A stretch of DNA of 62,106 bases from Sphingomonas azotifigens NBRC 15497 (lineage in GTDB: Bacteria; Pseudomonadota; Alphaproteobacteria; Sphingomonadales; Sphingomonadaceae): assembly GCF_002091475.1 (NCBI RefSeq), contig NZ_BCTR01000032.1:1-62106 (forward strand). Direction: 5' to 3'. The notes beneath the pieces were generated by a model that saw only the letters and a list, made by a program, of their open reading frames with translations, made no database searches and had not been told where the DNA came from. Each line of letters begins with the position of its first letter. Position 1 is the stretch's first letter. A program made the translations under genes and the position numbers. Shown piece by piece: positions 55,213-62,106 of the stretch.

Positions 55213-56589
55213 TCAGACCGGCTTCCGCTCGCCGGCGATGGTCGGCAATAGCTCGGAGACGGTGGGGTGGATATGCACCGCGTGCGCCAGGTCGGTCGCC
55301 GTGCCCTGCTTGACCATCAGGTCGAGCACGCCGTGGATCGCCTCGTCGCCGTTGGTGCCGAGGATCGCGCCGCCGAGGATCCGGCCGCTGTCCGCATCGC
55401 TCACCAGCTTCATGAAGCCGAGCGACTCGTCCTTCTCCACCGCGCGGCCGACCCGCGTCATCGCCCGCCGCCCGACCTCGATGCGGTGGCCGGCCTGCCT
55501 GGCCTCCGCCTCGCCCATGCCGACGCGACCGAGCGGCGGATCGATGTAGAGCGCATAGGCCGGGATCCGATCGGTCACCTTGCGGTCGGCGCCGTCGAGC
55601 AGATTGTCGGCGACGATCTCGAAGTCGTTGTACGCAGTATGGGTGAAGGCGCCGCGGCCGTTGCAGTCGCCCATCGCCCAGATACCCGGCGCGGTGGTGC
55701 GCAACTGATCGTCGACGCGGATATAGCCCCGCGCATCGGTCTCCACGCCCGCTGCCGCAAGGCCGAGGTCATCGGTATTGGGCGTGCGCCCTACGGCGAG
55801 CAGCACATGACTGCCCAGCACCTCGGGGCTGCCGTCCTGGCAGTCGACGCCGACCAGCACGTCTTCCCCCTGCGCGGCGAAGCGGATGCACTCCGCACCG
55901 GTACGCACGGCGATGCCTTCGCCCTCCAGAATGTCGCGCACCGCGTCCGAAATCTCGGGATCCTCGCGGCCGATCAGCTTCGGGCCCTTCTCGACGATCG
56001 TCACCTCGGCACCGAAGCGGCGGAACATCTGGCCGAACTCCAGCCCGATATAGCTGCCGCCGACCACCACCAGATGCCGCGGCACCGCGTCCAGCTTCAG
56101 GATCGTGCTGTTGGTGAGGAACGACACGTCGTCGACGCCGGGCATGTCCGGCACCAACGCGCGACCGCCGACATTGAGGAAGATGCGCTCGGCCTCCAGC
56201 ACCTCGCCTGCGACCACCACGCGGGTCGGCGACTGGAAGCGGGCATGGCCGAAGAACAGCGTGCAGTTCGCCATGCCGTCGATCCATCCGCGCAGCGACG
56301 CGCGCGAATCGGCGGAGATCTTGTCGGCCCGCGCCCGCACCTTGGCGAAGTCGATGCCGATTTCGCCGCCAATCGTCACGCCGAAATCGGCGGCCCGCCT
56401 GGCCATATGCGCGGCATAGGCGCTGGCGACCCAGGTCTTGGTCGGCTTGCAGCCAGTGTTGACGCAGGTGCCGCCGAGAAGGTGGCGCTCGATCAACGCC
56501 ACGGACATGCCCGCCTCGCTCAGCCGCCCGGCCAGCGGCGTCCCGGCCTGCCCTGCGCCGATGACGATGGCGTCGAACTTGCGGCTCAC
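55213..56589 (-). CDS. FAD-dependent pyridine-nucleotide disulfide oxidoreductase (mercuric-reductase-like)
   Basis: A 458-residue flavoprotein. The FAD loop is VIGAGQAGTPLAGRL, the redox-active disulfide is C42/C47 in GGTCVNTGCKPTKTW, the NADPH loop is VVVGGSYIGLEFGQMF, the second FAD motif is WAMGDCNGRGAFTH, and the C-terminal dimer motif is HAVHIHPTVSELL. It resembles the MerA/YkgC-like group, but there is no C-terminal vicinal Cys pair needed for Hg(II), so its substrate is unknown. It starts at GTG 56589, overlapping the DUF4126 gene. Confidence 0.88.
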   Translation of the reverse strand: MSRKFDAIVIGAGQAGTPLAGRLSEAGMSVALIERHLLGGTCVNTGCKPTKTWVASAYAAHMARRAADFGVTIGGEIGIDFAKVRARADKISADSRASLRGWIDGMANCTLFFGHARFQSPTRVVVAGEVLEAERIFLNVGGRALVPDMPGVDDVSFLTNSTILKLDAVPRHLVVVGGSYIGLEFGQMFRRFGAEVTIVEKGPKLIGREDPEISDAVRDILEGEGIAVRTGAECIRFAAQGEDVLVGVDCQDGSPEVLGSHVLLAVGRTPNTDDLGLAAAGVETDARGYIRVDDQLRTTAPGIWAMGDCNGRGAFTHTAYNDFEIVADNLLDGADRKVTDRIPAYALYIDPPLGRVGMGEAEARQAGHRIEVGRRAMTRVGRAVEKDESLGFMKLVSDADSGRILGGAILGTNGDEAIHGVLDLMVKQGTATDLAHAVHIHPTVSELLPTIAGERKPV

Positions 56590-57047
56590 AGCGATGCCAC
56601 GGCGAAGGCGCCGATGCCGATCGCGGCGAGATCCTCGATCAGCGCGGCGGGCAGGTCGGCGCCGAACGCGCGGAACATCGCCATCCGCGCCGCATAGCCG
56701 CCGAACGTGCCGATCACCGCGCCCAGCACCCCGGCGACGAGGCACAGCGGCAGCGAGCTGGCCGCCAGCCCGATCGCCGCGCCGCACAGCGCGCCGGACA
56801 CCAGCCGCGCGATGAAGCCCGGTGGCGACTTGCGGCTCGGCGTCGTCGGCAGCGTGTCCGCGACATATTCGCCGATCGCCAGCGCGGTGAAGATCCACGG
56901 CGTGCCCCACCAGCCCAGCCAGGCGAGCCAGGTGCCGTCGAGCGACAACCAGCCGGCATAGGCGGCCCAGGCGGTGGCCATCGGCGCGGTCATGGTGCGC
57001 ATGCCGGCGACGACGCCGATCAGCAGCGCTAGGACGAGGGGCGGCAT
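56586..57047 (-). CDS. DUF4126 membrane protein
   Basis: A 153-residue integral membrane protein with about four hydrophobic helices; VVAGMRTMTAPMATAWAAY at the N-terminus and YVADTLPTTPSRKSPPG in the loop are DUF4126 landmarks. The function is unknown. ATG 57047 has GGAGACC upstream. It is the first gene of a run with the flavoprotein and the sulfite-oxidase-fold gene, divergent from adhC. Confidence 0.85.
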   Translation of the reverse strand: MPPLVLALLIGVVAGMRTMTAPMATAWAAYAGWLSLDGTWLAWLGWWGTPWIFTALAIGEYVADTLPTTPSRKSPPGFIARLVSGALCGAAIGLAASSLPLCLVAGVLGAVIGTFGGYAARMAMFRAFGADLPAALIEDLAAIGIGAFAVASL

Positions 57048-57212
57048 CAGCAGGTCTCCCATAAGCGGAACGACAGGAGCGCCTTTTGCGGCGCGCGCGC
57101 AACTGGACTTGGGTATGGTTACGCCGCCAACGAAACGAACGGCGACGGGTTGCAAGCGGCCACCGATTGATCGATCAGGCAGCCCAACCAAGCCCTACAG
57201 GAGAACCCGGCC

Positions 57213-58325
57213 ATGAAGACCCGCGCCGCCGTCGCCTTCGAAGCGAAGAAGCCGCTGGAGATCGTCGAACTCGATCTGGAAGGCCCCAAGGCGGGCGAAG
57301 TGCTGGTCGAGATCATGGCCACCGGCATCTGCCACACCGATGCCTACACGCTCGACGGCCTCGATTCGGAAGGCATCTTCCCCTCGGTGCTCGGCCATGA
57401 AGGCGCCGGCATCGTCCGCGAGGTCGGCGCCGGCGTCACCAGCGTGAAGCCGGGCGACCATGTGATCCCGCTCTACACGCCGGAATGCCGCCAGTGTAAG
57501 TCGTGCCTCTCGGGCAAGACCAATCTGTGCACCGCGATCCGCGCCACCCAGGGCAAGGGCCTTATGCCGGACGGCACCACCCGGTTCAGCTACAAGGGCC
57601 AGCCGATCTTCCACTATATGGGCTGCTCGACCTTCTCGAACTTCACCGTGCTGCCCGAGATCGCGGTGGCGAAGATCCGCGAGGACGCCCCCTTCCAGAC
57701 CAGCTGCTATATCGGTTGCGGCGTCACCACCGGCGTCGGCGCGGTGGTCAACACCGCCAAGGTGCAGGTGGGCGAGACGGTCGTGGTGTTCGGCCTGGGC
57801 GGCATCGGCCTCAACGTGATCCAGGGCGCCCGGCTGGCGGGTGCGGCCCAGATCATCGGCATCGACGTCAATCCGGACCGCGAGGCATGGGGCCGCAAGT
57901 TCGGCATGACCCACTTCCTCAACACCAAGGGCATGTCGCGCGAGCAGATCGTCGCCAAGGTGGTCGAGCTGACCGACGGCGGCGCCGACTACAGCTTCGA
58001 CGCGACCGGCAATACCGAAGTGATGCGCACCGCGCTCGAATGCTGCCATCGCGGCTGGGGCGAATCGATCATCATCGGCGTGGCAGAGGCGGGCAAGGAA
58101 ATCAGCACCCGCCCGTTCCAGCTGGTCACCGGCCGCGTCTGGAAGGGCACCGCGTTCGGTGGCGCCAAGGGCCGGACCGACGTGCCGAAGATCGTCGACT
58201 GGTACATGAACGGCAAGATCGCCATCGACCCGATGATCACCCATGTGCTCACGCTGGAAGAGATCAACAAGGGCTTCGACCTGATGCATGCGGGCGAGAG
58301 CATCCGCAGCGTCGTCGTGTATTAA
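57213..58325 (+). CDS. adhC: S-(hydroxymethyl)glutathione dehydrogenase / class III alcohol dehydrogenase
   Basis: A 370-residue zinc alcohol dehydrogenase that oxidises S-hydroxymethylglutathione to S-formylglutathione with NAD+. Catalytic zinc ligands are C40 and H62; structural zinc is held by C92/C95/C98/C106 in [16 protein letters not shown]. The Arg in [11 protein letters not shown] that recognises the glutathione carboxylate is present, which sets class III apart. The Rossmann fold is [17 protein letters not shown]. It leads the formaldehyde cluster; no FrmR-type repressor adjoins. Confidence 0.96.
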   Translation: MKTRAAVAFEAKKPLEIVELDLEGPKAGEVLVEIMATGICHTDAYTLDGLDSEGIFPSVLGHEGAGIVREVGAGVTSVKPGDHVIPLYTPECRQCKSCLSGKTNLCTAIRATQGKGLMPDGTTRFSYKGQPIFHYMGCSTFSNFTVLPEIAVAKIREDAPFQTSCYIGCGVTTGVGAVVNTAKVQVGETVVVFGLGGIGLNVIQGARLAGAAQIIGIDVNPDREAWGRKFGMTHFLNTKGMSREQIVAKVVELTDGGADYSFDATGNTEVMRTALECCHRGWGESIIIGVAEAGKEISTRPFQLVTGRVWKGTAFGGAKGRTDVPKIVDWYMNGKIAIDPMITHVLTLEEINKGFDLMHAGESIRSVVVY

Positions 58326-58339
58326 GAGGAGAGAAAAGC

Positions 58340-58729
58340 ATGTTCACCCATGTGATGCTCGGCGCCGACGATATCGACGCCGCCAAGGCTTTTTACGACG
58401 CGACGCTGGGCGTGCTCGGCGTGGGCGAAGGCGTGATCGATGAATGGGGCCGGATCATCTATGCGCATGACGGCGGCCGCCTGCTGATCACCAAGCCGAT
58501 CAACGGCGAGCCGGCGAGCTGCGCCAATGGCGGCACGATCGGCTTTCGCGCCGCCTCGACCGATCTGGTCGATGCCTGGCAGGCGGCGGGCGTCGCACAG
58601 GGCGGCACGGTGATCGAGGATCCGGCAGGCATCCGCAACGCTACCGGCGGGCGCAAGCTCTACCTCGCCTATCTGCGCGATCCGTCCGGCAACAAGCTCT
58701 GCGCCGTGCATCCCGTCGCGCGCGGATAA
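58340..58729 (+). CDS. VOC-superfamily protein in the formaldehyde cluster
   Basis: A 129-residue glyoxalase-fold protein: FTHVMLGADDIDAAKAFY starts the first module and LYLAYLRDPSGNKLCAV ends the second. It lies 14 bases after adhC with AGAGGAGAG upstream, so it is cotranscribed. A glutathione-adduct role (for example helping form S-hydroxymethylglutathione) is suggested by context; the family alone does not show it. Confidence 0.82.
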   Translation: MFTHVMLGADDIDAAKAFYDATLGVLGVGEGVIDEWGRIIYAHDGGRLLITKPINGEPASCANGGTIGFRAASTDLVDAWQAAGVAQGGTVIEDPAGIRNATGGRKLYLAYLRDPSGNKLCAVHPVARG

Positions 58730-58756
58730 CGACGCCACGATTCTTTGGGGGCACGG

Positions 58757-59623
58757 ATGGTCGGCACATCGGAGAGTTGGATCCTCACGCTCACCTGCGC
58801 CGATCGCGTTGGCATCGTCGCGGGGGTCAGCGGCTTCCTTGCCGAGCGTGACGGCTTCATCCTCGACAGCCAGCAATATGCAGATCTGGAGACGGGGCGC
58901 TTCTTCCTGCGCCTTGTCTTCCAGTCCGGTGGCCCGCGCTTTCCGGACGGCGAATCACTCCGCGCCGACTTCACCCCGCTTGCCGAGCGGCTGGAGCTGG
59001 ACTGGTCGCTCACCCCCAGCACCGTGCGCCCGCGCATGGTCGTCGCGGTGTCGAAAGGATCGCACTGCCTCGCCGACCTGCTCCACCGCCGGGCGAGCAA
59101 CGCGCTGGCGGCGGACATCGTCGCCATCGTCTCCAACCATGAGACCTTGCGCGGGCTGGCCGAATGGCACGGCGTGCCGTTCCATCACCTGCCGGTCAAC
59201 GACGCCAACCGCGCCGAGCAGGAAGCCGCGATCCTCGCGCTGATGGCCGGGGCCCAGGCCGACTATCTGGTGCTGGCGCGCTACATGCAGGTGCTGACGC
59301 CCGCGCTCACCGCGGCGCTGGCGGGGCGCTGCATCAACATCCATCACAGCTTTCTGCCGGGCTTCAAGGGTGCCCAGCCCTATCACCGTGCCCATGCGCG
59401 CGGCGTGAAGCTGATCGGCGCGACCGCGCACTTCGTCACTTCCGACCTCGACGAAGGGCCAATCCTCGAACAGGCGGTCGAGCGAGTCGATCACCGCGCG
59501 ACGGTGGACGACCTGATCCGCATCGGCCGCGACATCGAAGCCCAGGTCCTCGCCCGCGCCGTGCATGCGGTGGGCGAGCACCGGGTATTTCTCAACCAGG
59601 GCAAGACGGTGGTGTTTCAATGA
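58757..59623 (+). CDS. purU: Formyltetrahydrofolate deformylase
   Basis: A 288-residue enzyme that hydrolyses 10-formyl-THF to formate and THF. The N-terminal ACT domain is WILTLTCADRVGIVAGVSGF. The formyltransferase-like domain has NINIHHSFLPGF-type residues (INIHHSFLPGFKGAQPYHRA: catalytic Asn/His) and TSDLDEGPILEQ (Asp). The gene lies between adhC and fghA, which links it to C1 disposal. The last bases overlap fghA. Confidence 0.94.
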   Translation: MVGTSESWILTLTCADRVGIVAGVSGFLAERDGFILDSQQYADLETGRFFLRLVFQSGGPRFPDGESLRADFTPLAERLELDWSLTPSTVRPRMVVAVSKGSHCLADLLHRRASNALAADIVAIVSNHETLRGLAEWHGVPFHHLPVNDANRAEQEAAILALMAGAQADYLVLARYMQVLTPALTAALAGRCINIHHSFLPGFKGAQPYHRAHARGVKLIGATAHFVTSDLDEGPILEQAVERVDHRATVDDLIRIGRDIEAQVLARAVHAVGEHRVFLNQGKTVVFQ

Positions 59624-60462
59624 GCTTCGAAACGGTTTCGACCCACAAGGCGTTCGGCGGCGTGCAGGGCGTGTACCGCCATGCCTCCACCGCGACCGGC
59701 ACGCCGATGACCTTCTCGGTCTATGTGCCGCCGCACGCGGAGGGCACGACGCTGCCGGTGCTCTGGTATCTCTCCGGCCTTACCTGCACCCATGCCAACG
59801 TCACCGAGAAGGGCGAGTACCGCCGCGCCTGCGCCGAGGCCGGCGTGATCTTCGTCGCGCCGGACACCTCCCCGCGCGGCGAAGGGGTGATCGACATGCC
59901 CGACTACGACTTCGGCCAGGGCGCCGGCTTCTATGTCGATGCCACCGAGGCCCCCTGGGCCTCCCATTTCCACATGCGCAGCTATGTCGAGGACGAACTG
60001 CCCGCGCTGCTCGCCGAACACTTCCCGATGGCCGACCTGTCCCGCCAGGGCATTACCGGCCATTCGATGGGCGGGCACGGCGCGCTGACCATCGCCCTGC
60101 GCAACCCCGAGCGGTTCCGCAGCGTCTCGGCCTTCGCGCCGATCGTGGCGCCGAGCCAGGTCGCCTGGGGCCGCAAGGCGCTCGGTGGCTATCTTGGCGA
60201 CAACCCGGCGGCGTGGCGCACCCACGACGCGGTCGCGCTGATCGAGGACGGCGCCCGCCTGCCCGACCTGCTCGTCGACCAGGGCGAGGCCGACACCTTT
60301 CTCGCCGAACAGCTGCGCCCGCAGTTGCTCGCCGACGCCTGCGCCGCCGCCGGCATTCCGCTGACGCTGCGGCTCCAGCCCGGCTATGACCACAGCTATT
60401 ACTTCGTCTCGACCTTTCTTGCCGAGCATGTCGCCTGGCATGCGACGCGGCTGAAAGCGTGA
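59620..60462 (+). CDS. fghA: S-formylglutathione hydrolase
   Basis: A 280-residue serine hydrolase (esterase D type) that yields formate and glutathione. The nucleophile is in ITGHSMGGHGALT, the acid is in LVDQGEADTFL, and the His is in GYDHSYYFVS. The N-terminal YVPPHAEGTTLPVLWYLSGLTCTHAN with FVAPDTSPRGEGV is typical. It completes glutathione-dependent formaldehyde oxidation begun by AdhC and overlaps purU by four bases. Confidence 0.96.
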   Translation: MSFETVSTHKAFGGVQGVYRHASTATGTPMTFSVYVPPHAEGTTLPVLWYLSGLTCTHANVTEKGEYRRACAEAGVIFVAPDTSPRGEGVIDMPDYDFGQGAGFYVDATEAPWASHFHMRSYVEDELPALLAEHFPMADLSRQGITGHSMGGHGALTIALRNPERFRSVSAFAPIVAPSQVAWGRKALGGYLGDNPAAWRTHDAVALIEDGARLPDLLVDQGEADTFLAEQLRPQLLADACAAAGIPLTLRLQPGYDHSYYFVSTFLAEHVAWHATRLKA

Positions 60463-60525
60463 TATGAGGCCAGTACACCGGCGGGGCGCGGGGCCTCGCC
60501 GAACCATTCGGGGGAGTTTCCCGGC

Positions 60526-61446
60526 GTGAAGTTCAAGTCGCTGTTCGCCGTCGCCGCCGCACCGCTTGCGCTGCTGTTCAGCCCGCTTGCCTTCGGCCAG
60601 GCGGCACCGGCCGCCGCGCCCGCCGTGCAGAGCCGCCCGGCCACGCCGGCGCTGTGGGTGGTGAAGGACGCCGACACCACCATCTATCTGTTCGGCACCG
60701 TCCATGTGCTGAAGCCCGACCTGCGCTGGTTCGATTCGGCGGTGAAGGCAGCGTTCGACAAGAGCGACACGCTGGTGCTCGAACTGATCGAGCCCGATCC
60801 CGCGACGATGCAGGGCCTGCTCGCCAAGATGGCGGTAGCGCCAGCCGGGTCGAAGCCGATCGCCGAGCAGCTCCCCGCCGACAAGCGCGAGGCCTATCTG
60901 AAGGCGATGGCCGATCTGGGCGTGCCCCCGGCCGCGTTCGACCCGCTCCAGCCCTGGATCGCCGGGATCACGCTCAGCGTCGCAGGGCTGCCCAAGCTCG
61001 GCTATGATCCGGCGAGCGGCGCGGAAAAGGTGCTGACCACTGCCGCCCGCACCGCCGGCAAGCAGGTGATCGGCCTGGAGACCGCCGAACAGCAGCTCGG
61101 CTATTTCGCCGGCATGCCGGCGCGGCTCCAGCTCGCCTTTCTGGGCGCGGCGATCGACGACTATCCCAAGATGGGCGACGAACTGGCCAAGATGATCGAT
61201 CAATGGGCCGCGGGAGACCCCGAGGCGCTCGGCGCGACGATGAACGAGGGCATGCGCGACACGCCCGAGCTCGCCGGGATCCTGCTGACCGATCGCAATG
61301 CGCGCTGGGCGAAATGGATCGAGGCACGGCTCCAAACGCCGGGAACGGTGTTCTTGGCAGTGGGCGCCGGCCATCTGGCGGGTGCCGACAGTGTTCAGGC
61401 GTTCCTCGCCAAGGATCGGGTGACAGCGGAGCGCGTCCGCTACTGA
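60526..61446 (+). CDS. TraB/GumN-family protein
   Basis: A 306-residue secreted protein: signal peptide up to AFGQ, then the TraB/GumN domain with TTIYLFGTVHVLKPDLRW (GxxH), LVLELIEPDP, LGYFAGMPARLQL-type middle helices and FLAVGAGHLAGADSVQAFL (GxxH). Both His motifs seen in the Tiki-like metalloprotease-related fold are present. The role is unknown. It starts at GTG 60526 with GGGGGAG upstream. Confidence 0.88.
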   Translation: MKFKSLFAVAAAPLALLFSPLAFGQAAPAAAPAVQSRPATPALWVVKDADTTIYLFGTVHVLKPDLRWFDSAVKAAFDKSDTLVLELIEPDPATMQGLLAKMAVAPAGSKPIAEQLPADKREAYLKAMADLGVPPAAFDPLQPWIAGITLSVAGLPKLGYDPASGAEKVLTTAARTAGKQVIGLETAEQQLGYFAGMPARLQLAFLGAAIDDYPKMGDELAKMIDQWAAGDPEALGATMNEGMRDTPELAGILLTDRNARWAKWIEARLQTPGTVFLAVGAGHLAGADSVQAFLAKDRVTAERVRY

Positions 61447-61513
61447 TCCGCTCGGCGGGGCGCGTTTCCTCTCCGGTGCGGCGCCCCGCTGCATCCCTTT
61501 TGGAGCAATTCGA

Positions 61514-61999
61514 ATGGCAACCAACCCCCGTCCCCTGATCGGCCTGCTTGCGGGCGTCACCGCCGGCCTGGTCGCCTCGGCCGCCATGGCCGCGTTCCAG
61601 AACCAGGCCAGCAAGCTGATCCCGAAGGAAGATCAGAGCAACGGCGACCCGGCGACGGTGAAGGCCGCCGACGTCGTGGTCGAGGCGGCGACCGGCGACA
61701 AGGTGCCGGAGAAGTATCGCGAAGCCTCGGGCCAGGCGGTGCACTATATCGTCGGCGGCGTGCTGGGCGGGATCTACGGGCTGATTACGGAATATCGGCC
61801 GGAAGCGGCTTCGGGGTTCGGTGGCGCGTACGGCGTCGTCACCTCGGCGCTGCTCGACGAGGGCGCGGTGCCGGCCCTGGGCCTCGGCAGCGGGCCGAGC
61901 GAGACGCCAGCGTCGATCCACGCCTATGGCGCGGCGTCGCACCTCGTCTACGGCATGGTGCTGGAAGGGGTGCGGCGGATCATCGCCGGCGCGCGGTAA
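61514..61999 (+). CDS. DUF1440 / YagU-like membrane protein
   Basis: A 161-residue protein with several hydrophobic segments (LLAGVTAGLVASAAMAAFQ, AVHYIVGGVLGGIYGLI, HAYGAASHLVYGMVLEGV) and the YagU/DUF1440 layout. In Escherichia coli YagU is an inner-membrane protein linked to acid resistance; no more can be said here. It stands alone after a GGAG-type ribosome site. Confidence 0.85.
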   Translation: MATNPRPLIGLLAGVTAGLVASAAMAAFQNQASKLIPKEDQSNGDPATVKAADVVVEAATGDKVPEKYREASGQAVHYIVGGVLGGIYGLITEYRPEAASGFGGAYGVVTSALLDEGAVPALGLGSGPSETPASIHAYGAASHLVYGMVLEGVRRIIAGAR

Positions 62000-62039
62000 G
62001 CTCCCGCCCTTGAGGGGCAGGCGATCGTATTTGGACCCT

Positions 62040-62106
62040 TGTCCCCCTCACCCTTCCCACCGCCTTCGGCGGCGGGCCCCTTCCGTCCCCCACAAGGGGA
62101 GAGGGA
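62040..62106. repeat. G/C-rich repeat unit, cut by the window end
   Basis: This stretch reads CCCCTCACCCTTCCC, an ACCGCCTTCGGCGG palindrome and GGGCCCCTTCCG, then CCCCCACAAGGGGAGAGGGA. It is palindromic in composition and resembles the G/C-box family but not its exact sequence. Its right side lies outside the window. Confidence 0.6.

Noticed and set aside
55213..57102. A 629-residue fused membrane-flavoprotein
   Set aside because: The upstream part is a shadow frame of the DUF4126 gene; the flavoprotein begins at GTG 56589 with its FAD-binding loop directly after.

Overview
The window is one contiguous piece of chromosome from a high-GC alphaproteobacterium, most probably a sphingomonad (Sphingomonas or a close relative). 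The signs are strong G/C preference at third codon positions, GapR (DUF2312), the DUF1244 protein, the 41-residue cysteine-free ribosomal protein L36, FixLJ, an sdhCDA order, and many intergenic palindromic GTCATCCCGGCGAAAGCCGG and CCCCTCCCCTTCAGGGGAGGGG elements. It carries about 77 protein genes, one tRNA, several hairpin terminators and two families of dispersed repeats. I see no prophage, insertion sequence, CRISPR array or rRNA. Most of it is ordinary, densely packed chromosome.

Layout. 1-9.9 kb: succinate-semialdehyde-type dehydrogenase, xseB-ispA-coaD, a periplasmic cyclophilin, queA, an EF-hand protein, a zinc-type CDF exporter, a HAD phosphatase, prmA with an SDR, and a PaiB-like protein. 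9.9-12.7 kb: two tandem soluble chemotaxis transducers whose signalling domains share 197 identical residues. 12.9-15.5 kb: sdhCDA without sdhB. 15.7-18.3 kb: ruvC, a DUF559 endonuclease-like gene, YebC, GapR, DUF1244. 18.3-25.6 kb: pyruvate kinase, ccmAB with a zincin, pterin dehydratase, TonB, a glycine-zipper protein, aminopeptidase P, tRNA-Thr(GGT) and small proteins.

25.5-34.1 kb is the most coherent accessory block. It holds an IclR regulator, two SDR dehydrogenases around an L-fuconate dehydratase-like enzyme, a FucP-type permease and, convergently, lutABC. Non-phosphorylating L-fucose breakdown ends in pyruvate plus L-lactate, and LutABC oxidises L-lactate to pyruvate, so the two halves form a plausible complete route. 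A fumarylacetoacetase-family hydrolase at 41.4 kb could supply the last cleavage.

34.2-40.7 kb: a TetR repressor divergent from an RND tripartite efflux operon, with a palindromic operator candidate between them. 41-50.8 kb: VOC protein, GreA/B-like factor, aldo/keto reductase, thrC with an rRNA-methyltransferase-like gene, HAD-rpmJ, a DUF4136 lipoprotein with an M14 cytosolic-type carboxypeptidase and a GNAT enzyme, a frameshifted small lipoprotein and a P-loop kinase. 51.4-54.4 kb: fixJ, fixL with an intact haem PAS domain, and a receiver-like protein that has lost its phosphoacceptor Asp. 54.5-57.1 kb: a sulfite-oxidase-fold protein, a mercuric-reductase-like flavoprotein and DUF4126. 57.2-60.5 kb: glutathione-dependent formaldehyde oxidation (adhC, VOC, purU, fghA). 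The window ends with a TraB/GumN protein, a DUF1440 protein and another repeat cut by the window edge.
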